A program made the translations under genes and the position numbers. Below the pieces are notes generated by a model. The model saw only the letters and a list, made by a program, of their open reading frames with translations, searched no databases and had not been told where the DNA came from. A stretch of 64,000 nucleotides of DNA from the NCBI RefSeq assembly GCF_014217685.1, contig NZ_CP043653.1:3042419-3106418 (forward strand). The letters run 5' to 3'. Positions 1 to 8,311 of the stretch are shown here, one piece after another (positions within the stretch are counted from its first letter, which is position 1; the number at the start of each line of letters is the position of its first letter). The stretch comes from Glaciihabitans sp. INWT7 (GTDB lineage: Bacteria; Actinomycetota; Actinomycetes; Actinomycetales; Microbacteriaceae).

Positions 1-831
1 AAGAACCGCAACTTCAATCTGACCACCGCCGCCGGGCTCATCACCGGAGTCGCGATGTTCGGGGCCCTCGCCTACATGCCCACCTACCTGCAGATGGTGA
101 CCGGAGTCGGCGCGACGCAGGCCGGCTTCCTGATGATCCCGATGATGGGCGCGTTGCTCCTGTCCTCCATCGTCTCGGGCCAGATCGTGTCGAAGACCGG
201 ACGGTACAAGGCGATCCCGATCATCGGAACCGTGCTGGTCGCCGCGGGGCTTACGCTCCTCTCGACCCTGCTGGCCACCACCGCCGTGTGGATCATCTGC
301 GTCTACCTCGCGATCATGGGACTCGGGCTCGGCATGAGCATGCAGATCCTGATCCTGGTCGTGCAGAACTCGTTCCCGGTCGCACAGGTCGGCACCGCGA
401 CCGCGTCGAACAACTTCTTCCGCCAGATCGGTTCCTCCCTCGGGTCGGCCATCGTGGGAAGTCTCTTCGTGTCCCGCCTCACCGCGAGCCTCGCCGAGAA
501 CCTCCCGGCCGGAGCGGCGGGCGGATCGGGCACCGACTCGCTGACCCCGGCGGTTGTCAACGCACTGCCCCAGGGCATCCGCAACATCATCGTCGGCGCT
601 TACAACGAGTCGCTCGCGCCGATCTTCCTCTACCTGGTGCCACTCGTGCTCGTCGCCGCGGTGCTCCTCGCGTTCGTGCAGGAGAAGCCGTTGGCCACGA
701 CGATCGACCGCGGAGAATTGGATGCCGTCGACTCGACGGCCTCAAAGGTCACGTCCGACATCACTCCGGTGCGAGTACCGGTCCTGGCCGCCACCTCGGT
801 GACAGCGAGCACGGCGGCGTCACCCGCGTAG
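1..831 (+). CDS. MFS drug-efflux transporter, DHA2/EmrB-QacA type (5'-truncated)
   Basis: The frame is open from base 1, so the gene begins before the window; 276 C-terminal residues are visible. They hold about six hydrophobic helices, including a G-rich helix with an NNFFRQIGSSLGSAIVGSLF stretch, the signature of helix 13 or so in 14-TM EmrB/QacA-like proton-driven multidrug exporters. A polar tail of about 50 residues ends the protein. The same family occurs complete at 28411-30045, where the matching stretch is TARQIGSALGIAILGTILF. A strong hairpin follows the stop, so this is the last gene of its unit. The substrate cannot be read from sequence. Confidence 0.88.
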   Translation, partial: KNRNFNLTTAAGLITGVAMFGALAYMPTYLQMVTGVGATQAGFLMIPMMGALLLSSIVSGQIVSKTGRYKAIPIIGTVLVAAGLTLLSTLLATTAVWIICVYLAIMGLGLGMSMQILILVVQNSFPVAQVGTATASNNFFRQIGSSLGSAIVGSLFVSRLTASLAENLPAGAAGGSGTDSLTPAVVNALPQGIRNIIVGAYNESLAPIFLYLVPLVLVAAVLLAFVQEKPLATTIDRGELDAVDSTASKVTSDITPVRVPVLAATSVTASTAASPA

Positions 832-852
832 GTCTAACCTCGGTCTCGCGTC

Positions 853-891
853 ACCGAAGGCCCGGATGCCCTGCGCATCCGGGCCTTCGGT
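853..891 (+). terminator. Strong intrinsic hairpin after the MFS gene
   Basis: A perfect 17-bp stem (853-869 with 875-891) closes a 5-base loop just after the MFS stop codon. There is no T-run, so it is either a U-less actinobacterial terminator or an mRNA-stabilising hairpin. Confidence 0.75.
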
Positions 892-940
892 GTGGGCGGG
901 CCAGTCACGCCGCCGCAAGCCTTACGAAGGTAAAGGACCC

Positions 941-946
941 TTGACA
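941..946 (+). promoter_or_regulatory. Possible -35 box of the XRE/membrane-protein operon
   Basis: A perfect TTGACA lies 31 bases before the XRE start. No convincing -10 hexamer sits at 16-18 bp spacing. A GACAA (951-955) and TTGTC (970-974) dyad overlaps the region and could be an autoregulatory operator. Both readings are inference. Confidence 0.3.
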
Positions 947-977
947 CAGGGACAATGCGTAAAGGAAGCTTGTCACC

Positions 978-1166
978 ATGGACAACGACGTGCGGGAACT
1001 GCGAGAGGGCGTGAACCTGTCCCAGGCCGCCCTCGGCACCGCCCTCGGCGTCTCTCGCCAGACGATCAACGCGATCGAGACCGGACGGTACGATCCGTCG
1101 CTACCCCTGGCCTTCGCCATCGCTCGCTACTTCCAGGGCACCATCGAGGAGATCTTCCATGGCTAA
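978..1166 (+). CDS. Small XRE/Cro-type HTH transcriptional regulator
   Basis: A 62-aa protein that is essentially only a helix-turn-helix domain. LSQAALGTALGVSRQTINAIE (residues 14-34) is the classic XRE motif, and the C-terminus IARYFQGTIEEIF is typical of the stand-alone 60-70 aa YgzD-like regulators. The start is supported by AAAGGAAG at 961-968. Its last 8 bases overlap the following membrane-protein gene, an arrangement in which such regulators often repress their own operon and the cognate membrane protein. No ligand domain is present, so the signal is unknown. Confidence 0.9.
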   Translation: MDNDVRELREGVNLSQAALGTALGVSRQTINAIETGRYDPSLPLAFAIARYFQGTIEEIFHG

Positions 1167-1587
1167 TCGCCGCGAACTTCCGCTGTCGACACCGAACATC
1201 ATCCTGGTGAGTGTGTTCCTCGCCACCGCGATCGCCGCGGCGGCGTTCCAGTCGTGGGTGGCCTGTGCCTTCACCCTCTTGCTCGCGGTCGGGATTGTCG
1301 TTCAGTCTCGGCTCGCCCGACGAAGCGAGTCGAGCGATCGCGCTCGACTCAACGCGCTGGAGTACCGGGACGAACGGGATCGCGCGCTCGCCCGCTCGCT
1401 ATTCTCCGTCGTCGGAGGTTTGGCGCTGATCGTCTCCGTGGCCGAATGGATCGTCGCATCGGCGGTGCACTTCACGAACTACGACCTGGGGTGGGCCACC
1501 GCGCTGTACTACGTGACCTTATTCCAGATGCTGCTCTTCAACGTCGTCTGGGGCCGCGCGAATCGAGCCGCCACGGAGCTGAACTGA
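1159..1587 (+). CDS. Membrane protein partnered with the XRE regulator
   Basis: A 142-aa protein with about four hydrophobic helices (roughly residues 13-30, 33-48, 80-104 and 113-133). A charged loop rich in R, E and D (50-78) lies between helices 2 and 3. It starts inside the XRE gene (ATG at 1159) and so is translationally coupled to it. The length and pairing resemble the small DUF2178-like membrane proteins that accompany mini-XRE regulators. No catalytic motif is visible and I assign no function. Confidence 0.82.
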   Translation: MANRRELPLSTPNIILVSVFLATAIAAAAFQSWVACAFTLLLAVGIVVQSRLARRSESSDRARLNALEYRDERDRALARSLFSVVGGLALIVSVAEWIVASAVHFTNYDLGWATALYYVTLFQMLLFNVVWGRANRAATELN

Positions 1588-1605
1588 CCCGCGTAGCATT
1601 CCCGC

Positions 1606-2598
1606 ATGAGCAACCTCGAAAAGCATCCGGCCGAGCTGCTCAAGGATCCGGCACCCCGAGCGTCGAGAGGGATCGAGATCCTCGAGCCTCGGGATGTTCC
1701 CCTCGGCGGACCCCGCGCCATGTCCGTGCGCCGCACCCTCCCGCAGCGCAGGAAATCGCTCATCGGTGCCTGGTGCTTCGTGGACCACTACGGGCCCGAT
1801 GTCGTGGCGGCGACCACCGGGATGGTCGTGCCGCCGCATCCGCACACCGGTCTGCAGACCGTGAGCTGGCTCTTCGCCGGAGTGCAAGGCAACGGCGAGA
1901 TCGAGCATCGGGACAGCGTCGGCAGCCACGCGCTCGTGCGGCCGGGCGAGCTCAACCTGATGACGGCGGGGCACGGGATCGCCCACTCCGAGGTCTCGAC
2001 AGCCACCACCGCCCTTCTCCACGGTGCCCAGCTCTGGATCGCGCTGCCGGATGACAGCCGCGACCACGCACCATTCTTCGAGCACTTCGCACCATCGCCG
2101 GTCGACTTCGACGGCACTACCGTGCGGGTCTTCATCGGCTCACTGGTGGGGCAACGCTCGCCCGCGACAGTCTTCAGCGGGCTGGTCGGCGCCCAGCTCG
2201 ACCTGCCGGCCGGAGCATCCCTCGACCTGCCTGTCGATCCGCGCTTCGAACACGCCGTACTCGTGGATGCCGGCGACCTGTTGCTCGACGGCGAGCCGGT
2301 GCCCGTGTCACACCTCGGTGCCGTCGGCGTCGGCCGCGACATCCTGCACCTGGAGGCGGGCGACGCGCCCGCCCGCCTGCTGCTGATCGGCGGCGAACCG
2401 CTGGGCGAGAGCATCGTGATGTGGTGGAACTTCATCGGCCGCAGCCACGAGGAGATTGTGGCATTCCGCCAGGACTGGCAGGCGGATGTCGTGGGCGGCC
2501 AGAACAAGGACGGCCGCTTCGGCACCGTGCGCGGCTACGCGGGCAGCCCACTGCCGGCGCCGGAGCTGCCGAACGTGCGGCTCAGGGCTCGCGAGTAG
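1606..2598 (+). CDS. Pirin family protein
   Basis: A 330-aa bicupin of the pirin family. The metal-binding cupin is intact: HPH (His78 and His80, in PPHPHTGLQTV) and the GIAHSE stretch (His127 and Glu129) match the four iron ligands of pirins. The C-terminal cupin ends in the usual MWWNFIGRSHEEI block. Pirins bind Fe(II); some bacterial members act as quercetin dioxygenases or regulate metabolic enzymes, but the role here is not evident. The start ATG lies 18 bases after the preceding stop. The 3' end overlaps the convergent gene at 2582 by 17 bp. Confidence 0.93.
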   Translation: MSNLEKHPAELLKDPAPRASRGIEILEPRDVPLGGPRAMSVRRTLPQRRKSLIGAWCFVDHYGPDVVAATTGMVVPPHPHTGLQTVSWLFAGVQGNGEIEHRDSVGSHALVRPGELNLMTAGHGIAHSEVSTATTALLHGAQLWIALPDDSRDHAPFFEHFAPSPVDFDGTTVRVFIGSLVGQRSPATVFSGLVGAQLDLPAGASLDLPVDPRFEHAVLVDAGDLLLDGEPVPVSHLGAVGVGRDILHLEAGDAPARLLLIGGEPLGESIVMWWNFIGRSHEEIVAFRQDWQADVVGGQNKDGRFGTVRGYAGSPLPAPELPNVRLRARE

Positions 2599-2785
2599 CC
2601 GAGCGGGGAGCGGCCGCGTTCTCGGCATCGAAGCGGGCTCTCTCCTCGGCCTCGATCTCGGCATAGACCTTGCGCTCGGTGCGGTCCGCACGGAAGATCG
2701 AACGCATCACGAGCCAGAAGATCAGCCCGAGCAGGATCGTCGGGATCAACGAGTACGCGGCGTTGGCCCAGAAGTTTTGGATCAC
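2582..2785 (-). CDS. Small single-pass membrane protein
   Basis: A 67-aa protein with one clear transmembrane helix (about residues 9-26) followed by a basic patch RADRTERK and a charged, probably cytoplasmic, tail. It lies downstream of lysS and the 42-aa protein on the same strand and overlaps the pirin stop tail to tail. Small lysS-linked membrane proteins like this occur in Microbacteriaceae; no function is recognised. Confidence 0.75.
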   Translation of the reverse strand: MIQNFWANAAYSLIPTILLGLIFWLVMRSIFRADRTERKVYAEIEAEERARFDAENAAAPRSATREP

Positions 2786-2818
2786 CTGAACAGGATACGT
2801 CGTGAGGCTGGGCGAACG

Positions 2819-2947
2819 TCAGCCATGCTGCATGATGCCGATGACGCCCTGGATGATGGAATAGACCCCGACTCCGGCAACACCGATCCAGAGCATCAGG
2901 CGCGTGTGCGACGGCTTCTTCGGATCCTGGGGTTCGAGGGAGCTCAT
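2819..2947 (-). CDS. 42-aa membrane mini-protein coupled to lysS
   Basis: A short frame beginning MSSLEPQDPKK, with a basic N-terminus and one hydrophobic helix (about residues 18-38). Its ATG shares one base with the lysS stop (TGATG), a typical reinitiation junction, which is the main reason to believe it is translated. It may be missed by automatic callers because of its size. Function unknown. Confidence 0.65.
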   Translation of the reverse strand: MSSLEPQDPKKPSHTRLMLWIGVAGVGVYSIIQGVIGIMQHG

Positions 2948-4461
2948 CACTTGACCAGCGGGAAGAGGATGGTCTCGCGCACGCCGAGGCCCGAGAGAGC
3001 CATAAGCAGGCGATCGACGCCCATGCCCATGCCCCCGGAGGGCGGCATCCCGTATTCGAGGGCGCGAAGGAATTCCTCGTCGAGACGCATCGCCTCGGGA
3101 TCGCCCGCGGCTGCGAGCTTCGCCTGCTCGACGAAGCGTTCGCGCTGGATCACGGGATCGACCAGTTCGGAGTAGCCGGTCGCCAGCTCGAAGCCGCGCA
3201 CATAGAGGTCCCACTTCTCGACCAGGCCGGCCTCGGTGCGGTGATCGCGCACTAGCGGGGAGGTGTCGACCGGGAAATCCATCACGAACGTGGGCCGGGT
3301 GAGACCGGGCTTCACGAAGTGTTCCCACAACTCCTCGATGTATTTACCCGGGGTGGGCTGGCCCACCTCGACGCCCACGCTGTCGGCATAGCCGCGCAGC
3401 TCGTCGAGCGGAGTGTGAGCCGTGATCTGCCAGCCGGAGGCCGCGTTGAGCGAGTCGAGCATGGAGATGCGGTCCCACTCCCCGCCGAAGTCGTACTCTG
3501 AGCCGTCGGCCAGCGTCACGACCAGGCTGTCGCCGATCGAGAGTGCGGCATTCTGGATCATCTCCTGGGTGAGGTCGGCCATCTGGTTGTAGTCGCCGTA
3601 GGCCTGGTATGCCTCGACCATCGCGAACTCGGGCGAATGCGTGGAGTCAGCGCCCTCGTTGCGGAAGTTGCGGTTGATCTCGAACACCCGCTCGATTCCG
3701 CCGACGACCGCCCTCTTGAGGAAGAGCTCTGGCGCGATGCGCAGGAAGAGTTCTGTGTCGAAGGCATTGCTGTGGGTGACGAAGGGGCGAGCGGATGCTC
3801 CACCGTGCATGGTCTGCAGCATCGGGGTCTCGACCTCGATGTAGCCATGGTCGGCGAAGGTCTTGCGCAGCGAGGCGACGGATGCCGAGCGTTCGCGCAC
3901 CATGCGGCGCGCACCCTCGCGGGCGATCAGGTCGAGGTACCGGGCCCGCACACGGGTCTCCTCGTTGAGCTCCACGTGGAGGTTGGGGAGGGGGCGCAGC
4001 GTCTTCGCGGCGATCTTCCACTCCTTCACGAGAACGCTCAGTTCGCCGCGGCGGCTGGAGATCACTTCTCCGGAGACGAAGAGGTGGTCGCCGAGATCGA
4101 CGAGGTCCTTCCACTCGGCGAGCGACTCTTCGCCCACCTCGGCGAGGGAGACCATGGCCTGGATGCGGGATCCGTCGCCGGACTGCAGCGACGCGAAGCA
4201 GAGCTTGCCCGTGTTGCGGAGGTGCACCACGCGGCCGGCGAGACCGACGGTGACACCGGAGGCGGCATCCGTCTCGAGGTTCTCGTACTCGGCGCGCACC
4301 GCCGGGATCGTGGTGGTGATCGGCAGCCCGACGGGATAGGCCTCCGCTCCGGAGGCGATGAGGCGGTCGCGCTTGCCGAGGCGCACACGGGTCTGCTCGG
4401 ACAGCTCCTCTTCAGAGGGTCCCTCGTCGGAGATTGCTGGCGAGGGGGTCTGGTCGGTCAT
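2947..4461 (-). CDS. lysS: Lysyl-tRNA synthetase, class II
   Basis: A 504-aa class II aminoacyl-tRNA synthetase that charges tRNA-Lys. An OB-fold anticodon-binding domain (roughly residues 55-170, with GRVVHLRNTGKLCFASLQ) precedes the catalytic core. Motif 2 reads NFRNEGAD and motif 3 reads GMGMGVDRLLMAL near the C-terminus. I chose the ATG at 4461 (MTDQTPSP) because CAGGAG lies 11 bases upstream; a 16-residue upstream extension to 4509 has no ribosome site. It ends the conserved panC-lysS stretch, with a 199-bp repeat-rich gap between the two genes. Confidence 0.97.
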   Translation of the reverse strand: MTDQTPSPAISDEGPSEEELSEQTRVRLGKRDRLIASGAEAYPVGLPITTTIPAVRAEYENLETDAASGVTVGLAGRVVHLRNTGKLCFASLQSGDGSRIQAMVSLAEVGEESLAEWKDLVDLGDHLFVSGEVISSRRGELSVLVKEWKIAAKTLRPLPNLHVELNEETRVRARYLDLIAREGARRMVRERSASVASLRKTFADHGYIEVETPMLQTMHGGASARPFVTHSNAFDTELFLRIAPELFLKRAVVGGIERVFEINRNFRNEGADSTHSPEFAMVEAYQAYGDYNQMADLTQEMIQNAALSIGDSLVVTLADGSEYDFGGEWDRISMLDSLNAASGWQITAHTPLDELRGYADSVGVEVGQPTPGKYIEELWEHFVKPGLTRPTFVMDFPVDTSPLVRDHRTEAGLVEKWDLYVRGFELATGYSELVDPVIQRERFVEQAKLAAAGDPEAMRLDEEFLRALEYGMPPSGGMGMGVDRLLMALSGLGVRETILFPLVK

Positions 4462-4520
4462 GCGGGATGTGCTCCTGAGGGTCTGCGGCTCGCCCAAGTT
4501 TACGTGCACGGCGAGCTGCC

Positions 4521-4643
4521 CTCGCGGCGGGGGAGGCGCCCGGTCGCGGCGGGCACATCACCTCGCGGCGGGAGGTGTAACCCTCTCCACGACGGCACTT
4601 CGCCGCCGCGAGCGATTGGTGAACTCGTATCCCCCGCCGCGAG
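4521..4643. repeat. Cluster of CTCGCGGCGGG repeats between panC and lysS
   Basis: The 11-mer CTCGCGGCGGG occurs at 4521-4531 and 4562-4572, and inverted (CCCGCCGCGAG) at 4633-4643. A partial inverted copy, CGCCGCCGCGAG, lies at 4601-4612. Direct and inverted copies can fold into alternative hairpins. The 4462-4660 gap holds no other recognisable feature. Confidence 0.6.
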
Positions 4644-4660
4644 AGGGATGGCGAGGCCGC

Positions 4661-5524
4661 TCAGGAGTGGATGCCCGTGAGGAAGATCTCTTCGTTGTCG
4701 ATCAGTCTCGTGGTGCCGACCCGGGCGGCGACGAGCACGACGGCCCGCCCCTGGTAGCCGTCGTCGACGGGGAGGAAGGTGCCCGGGTCGACGATCACGA
4801 GGTAGTCGAGCTCGACGAGATGCTCCCCCATCAGCACCGATTGGGCGGCGGCGAGCACAGCGTCGATGCCGCGATCGGCGGACGAGTCGGCCGCCTCGAG
4901 CGCGAGGGAGAGACCCCGCGCTGCCCGCTTCTCCTTCGCGTCGAGAAACCGGTTGCGGCTGGAGAGGGCGAGACCGTCGTGCTCGCGAACGGTCGGCACG
5001 ACGTCGACCTCGATCGGGAGGTCGAGATCGACGATCATGCACTTCACGAGGAAGACCTGCTGGGCATCCTTCTGGCCGAACAAGACCACGTCGGGCCGCG
5101 CGATGTTCAGCAGCTTGGAGACGACGGTGAGCACGCCGTCGAAGTGGCCGGCGCGGGTGCGGCCCTCATAGAGCGAACCGATGCGGCCGGCGGTGACGCG
5201 GGTGTCGCTCGCGCCGCTCGGGTACATCTCGGTGACGCTCGGCGCGAACACCGCCGCGACGCCGAACGGTTCCAGCTGCGCCAGGTCGTCGGGCAGGGTG
5301 CGCGGGTAGCGGTCGATGTCCTCGCTCGGGCCGAACTGCAGGGGGTTGATGAAGATCGAGACGATCACGACGTCGGCGATCGTGGATGCCCGCTGCACGA
5401 GCGCGAGATGACCGGCGTGGAGTGCGCCCATCGTGGGCACGAGGGCGACGCGCTTGCCCGTGGCGCGAGCCTCCGCGGTGATGGTGCGCAGCTCGGAAAT
5501 GGTCTCGGCTACGGCGATGGGCAT
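4661..5524 (-). CDS. panC: Pantothenate synthetase
   Basis: A 287-aa enzyme joining pantoate and beta-alanine with ATP in coenzyme A biosynthesis. The nucleotidyltransferase signature PTMGALHAGHLALV (residues 30-43) contains the HxGH motif. FINPLQFGPSEDIDRYPRT and the SSRNRFL loop (KMSKS-equivalent) are in place. Length is normal for the family. It follows the DUF2520 gene by 25 bp on the same strand, the usual actinobacterial pairing. Confidence 0.97.
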   Translation of the reverse strand: MPIAVAETISELRTITAEARATGKRVALVPTMGALHAGHLALVQRASTIADVVIVSIFINPLQFGPSEDIDRYPRTLPDDLAQLEPFGVAAVFAPSVTEMYPSGASDTRVTAGRIGSLYEGRTRAGHFDGVLTVVSKLLNIARPDVVLFGQKDAQQVFLVKCMIVDLDLPIEVDVVPTVREHDGLALSSRNRFLDAKEKRAARGLSLALEAADSSADRGIDAVLAAAQSVLMGEHLVELDYLVIVDPGTFLPVDDGYQGRAVVLVAARVGTTRLIDNEEIFLTGIHS

Positions 5525-5549
5525 CCCTCGATGCTAGCGCCCACGGCGC

Positions 5550-6275
5550 TCACCCCCGACGGCGCAGCGCGTTCTCCACGGAGGATCGCACGAGAGGACC
5601 GAGCACGGCGCCCGGCATCTCGATGCCGATCGAGGCGAGGAGATCCGTCGCCTGGTCGACGATCGCGCTGGAGAAGCTAGTGGCCGTGGCGATCGCCTCG
5701 GCATAGGCGGAGCGATCGTCCTCCGCGATGATGATCGGCTCGCCCCCCATTTCCACGACGAGCGCCTGCCCGATCGGCTGCACCGGGCCGGGCGCGGTCA
5801 CCGCGAAGTACGCGCCGACGAGCTGCGCGATGTCGATGGTGGTGCCCGTGAAGGAGACGGCGGGATGGATGGCGAGAGGGATCACCCCGGCGGCGACGGC
5901 GGGGGCGAGCACCGCCGTTCCGTATTCGGCCGCGGTGTGCAGCACCAGTTGCCCCGGCTGCCACGCTCCGGTGGAGGCGAGCCCGGCCACCAGCGCCGGG
6001 AGCTCCGCGGCGGGCACCGCGAGGATCACCAGTTCGCTGCGTTCGATGATGGATGGCACGTCGAGAATGGGCACGCCGTGCAGCATCGCCTCGGCGCGTT
6101 CGCGGCTGGACTCCGAGATCGCGGAGATCCCGACGACGGCATGTCCGGCCCCCGCGAGCGCTGCGCCGAGCACCGGGCCGACCCGACCGGCTCCGATGAT
6201 CCCGATGCCCAGACGACCCGACCGGCGCCGGGCATCCTCCTCGCGGTCTGCGGCGGGAACCGAATCGAAGCTCAT
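5550..6275 (-). CDS. Rossmann-fold DUF2520 protein
   Basis: A 241-aa protein with an N-terminal NAD(P)-type Rossmann motif GIIGAGRVGPVLGAAL (about residues 25-40). A C-terminal helical DUF2520 domain carries IHPAVSFTGT. These proteins resemble ketopantoate reductase or F420-dependent oxidoreductases and are consistently next to panC in actinobacteria, so a role in pantothenate supply is often inferred but not proven. The ATG at 6275 overlaps the stop of the upstream PH-domain gene (ATGA). Confidence 0.9.
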   Translation of the reverse strand: MSFDSVPAADREEDARRRSGRLGIGIIGAGRVGPVLGAALAGAGHAVVGISAISESSRERAEAMLHGVPILDVPSIIERSELVILAVPAAELPALVAGLASTGAWQPGQLVLHTAAEYGTAVLAPAVAAGVIPLAIHPAVSFTGTTIDIAQLVGAYFAVTAPGPVQPIGQALVVEMGGEPIIIAEDDRSAYAEAIATATSFSSAIVDQATDLLASIGIEMPGAVLGPLVRSSVENALRRRG

Positions 6276-7825
6276 GCGGGGAGCTCCCCGGATCGCCAGC
6301 GGTGCGAGGTGTCGGCTTGGTCGGCGCGCACGGCGAGCTCGGACACCTCCGTGAAGAACGCGAGGGCGGCGCCCTGGTCGACGGCGCCGAGCTCGGCGGT
6401 GATGGGCCCGTGAACGGTGTGCAGGTGCACGGAGGCGAGGCGCAGTCGTCGCAGCAGGGGCCCCTGATGCAGTCCGACGCTCTGCAGCCTCGGCTGCGGC
6501 ACGATGATCAGGCGACGCCAGGTCGCTCCCTTTCGCAGCACCAGCGATCCGGGCACTGTCGCGAATCCGTTTCGTCTCCAGGAGAAGGGCCGAAACCATG
6601 CTGCGCGCCGCGGCGAGTTGGTGAATCCGTCGGCGCCCCTCGAGGTCATCCCGCTCTCGATGAAACGGCTGGTCTCGTCTCCGATGAAGTCCGGCAGCAT
6701 GAGCTTCAGCACCGCCGTGACATCGGCCAGGTTGCCCACGGGCAGGATGGTGGTGTTCGCCTGGTTCGCCGAGCCGCGGCTCGAGGTATGGCTCGCCCGG
6801 TTGACCCGGATCTGCCACCAACCGGCCGGCCGCCAGAGCAGCGGCTGGCTGACCTCGATGGAGTGGATGCGGCCCGGCGGAAGGGTCTCGTTGCTGGTGG
6901 AGAACAGTCCGAACCCGACTCGCACGCCATCCGGTGTTCCGGCGATGGTGTAGCGCAGCGACTGGGAGAATTTGCGGGCGTAGTACCCGCCGAATCCGAT
7001 GATGCTCGGCAGCGCGAAGAACAGCACGAAGAAGTCGCCGCTGAGCGAGATCCAGATCGTGGCACCGACGACCACGAGCACCGCGATCACCGTTCCGGTG
7101 CCGAGGAACATCGACCCGAACAGGCGGCCGAGGTGGATCTTCACGACGGACTCTGGCGGGGCGGCATCCGGATCGAGTTCGGGAGCGAGCAGTTCGTTCA
7201 CCCTCCGGTCGATGAAGGAACCCGTCGCCACAGCGGCGACCCTCTCGGCCGCCCGGGTTCCAGAGGCTCGGCGCAGGATCTCCCGGCGCAGGTCGTCTGC
7301 GGCCGCCGAGCTGAGGTAGGAGAGATGCACATTTGCGTCGTTTCCCGCCTGGCTGATCTCGAGCTTCGCCGCCCCGAACAGCCGCGAGATGAAGGGACGC
7401 ACGATGTTGATGCCCTGGATGCGGTCGATCCGCGCCTTGCGGTTGGTGCGGAAGAGGATGCCCGAACGCACCTCCACTACCTCGTCGGTGATGCGGAAGG
7501 TGTGCATGCGCCACGAGACATAGAAGCCCGAAATCAGCACGACCAGCAGCAGCGCGACGCCCCCGAGCACCTGCAGGATGATGCCGTGGCTCACGACGTA
7601 GTCCACCGGGTCCCCGCCGTCATCGAATCGCGGAAGGAACATGCCGAGCAGCCGTTCGCGCAGATTGCTGACCACATAACCCAGCACGACGATCAGAGCG
7701 AAGCCGCCCTTGAGCAACGGCGTGGCCGGATGGAGCCGATGCCACTCGCCGTCGGTGAGCCGCGCGACTACTTCCGGCACCGCCGCCGGCGCAGCCGCCG
7801 GCACCGAGATCTCGGGTTCGCTCAC
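6272..7825 (-). CDS. Membrane protein with bacterial PH domains (YdbT-like)
   Basis: A 517-aa protein with paired hydrophobic helices near residues 40-56 and 80-105 and again near 240-280. These alternate with bacterial PH-like (bPH2) segments that each begin VRSGIL / RVGFGL and contain RIDRIQGINI or RIHSIEVSQ. I start at GTG 7825 (VSEPEIS) because it overlaps the stop of the upstream PH gene by 4 bp. A longer 70-residue extension is arginine-rich out-of-frame-like sequence. The bPH2 pair (short YdbS-like, long YdbT-like) is common in Gram-positives; the function is unknown. Confidence 0.88.
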   Translation of the reverse strand: MSEPEISVPAAAPAAVPEVVARLTDGEWHRLHPATPLLKGGFALIVVLGYVVSNLRERLLGMFLPRFDDGGDPVDYVVSHGIILQVLGGVALLLVVLISGFYVSWRMHTFRITDEVVEVRSGILFRTNRKARIDRIQGINIVRPFISRLFGAAKLEISQAGNDANVHLSYLSSAAADDLRREILRRASGTRAAERVAAVATGSFIDRRVNELLAPELDPDAAPPESVVKIHLGRLFGSMFLGTGTVIAVLVVVGATIWISLSGDFFVLFFALPSIIGFGGYYARKFSQSLRYTIAGTPDGVRVGFGLFSTSNETLPPGRIHSIEVSQPLLWRPAGWWQIRVNRASHTSSRGSANQANTTILPVGNLADVTAVLKLMLPDFIGDETSRFIESGMTSRGADGFTNSPRRAAWFRPFSWRRNGFATVPGSLVLRKGATWRRLIIVPQPRLQSVGLHQGPLLRRLRLASVHLHTVHGPITAELGAVDQGAALAFFTEVSELAVRADQADTSHRWRSGELPA

Positions 7826-8301
7826 AGTCCCGCCCGGCGGCTCTCCGCAACCGACACCAGATGGTCGCGCAACTCCTCGGCCTCCGCCTCCGGGAGACCC
7901 GGGATCGTCACACCCGCGGCCGCGGCGGCGGTCACGAACTTCAGCTCGCTGAGCCCCAGCCCGCGGGCGATCGGGCCACGGTTGATGTCCACGAGCTGCA
8001 TGCGCCCGTAAGGCACCGCGACGAAGCGCTGCCACATGATTCCGCGGCGGAACAGGAGGTCATCCTCTCGCAGCTGGTAGCCGATGGAACGGACTCGCCG
8101 CGGGGTCAATGCGAGGTTCACTATCGAGATGGTCGCGAGCACTCCGAGCACGACCACGGGAATCCAGACCTGCAGCAGGAACATCACCACACCCGCCGCG
8201 AGCACCACCAGCAGGAATCCGGCGCCGCCGACCAGTTCGACCCAGACGAGCCGGGGAGAAACGCGCCGCCAGGTCACACCGGGGAGTTCGAGTCGATCCA
8301 T
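7822..8301 (-). CDS. Short PH-domain membrane protein (YdbS-like)
   Basis: A 159-aa protein with two adjacent transmembrane helices (about residues 20-60) followed by one bacterial PH domain (LREDDLLFRRGIMWQRFVAVPYGRMQLVDI). It is the short partner of the larger PH protein immediately downstream, with a 4-bp GTGA overlap. ATG 8301 is preferred over GTG 8310 for its better-spaced GGTGGG. Role unknown, probably in the cell envelope. Confidence 0.85.
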   Translation of the reverse strand: MDRLELPGVTWRRVSPRLVWVELVGGAGFLLVVLAAGVVMFLLQVWIPVVVLGVLATISIVNLALTPRRVRSIGYQLREDDLLFRRGIMWQRFVAVPYGRMQLVDINRGPIARGLGLSELKFVTAAAAAGVTIPGLPEAEAEELRDHLVSVAESRRAGL

Positions 8302-8311
8302 GCTGCCCACC

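Noticed and set aside
6276-7514. A long upstream extension of the DUF2520 gene
   Set aside because: The added residues are arginine-rich, run antiframe through the PH gene, and the ATG at 6275 has an ATGA junction.
6302-8011. A 569-codon plus-strand open frame opposite the PH-domain genes
   Set aside because: It is rich in R, E, H and D with no domain signal and lies entirely antisense to a well-supported PH-domain gene; typical high-GC shadow frame.
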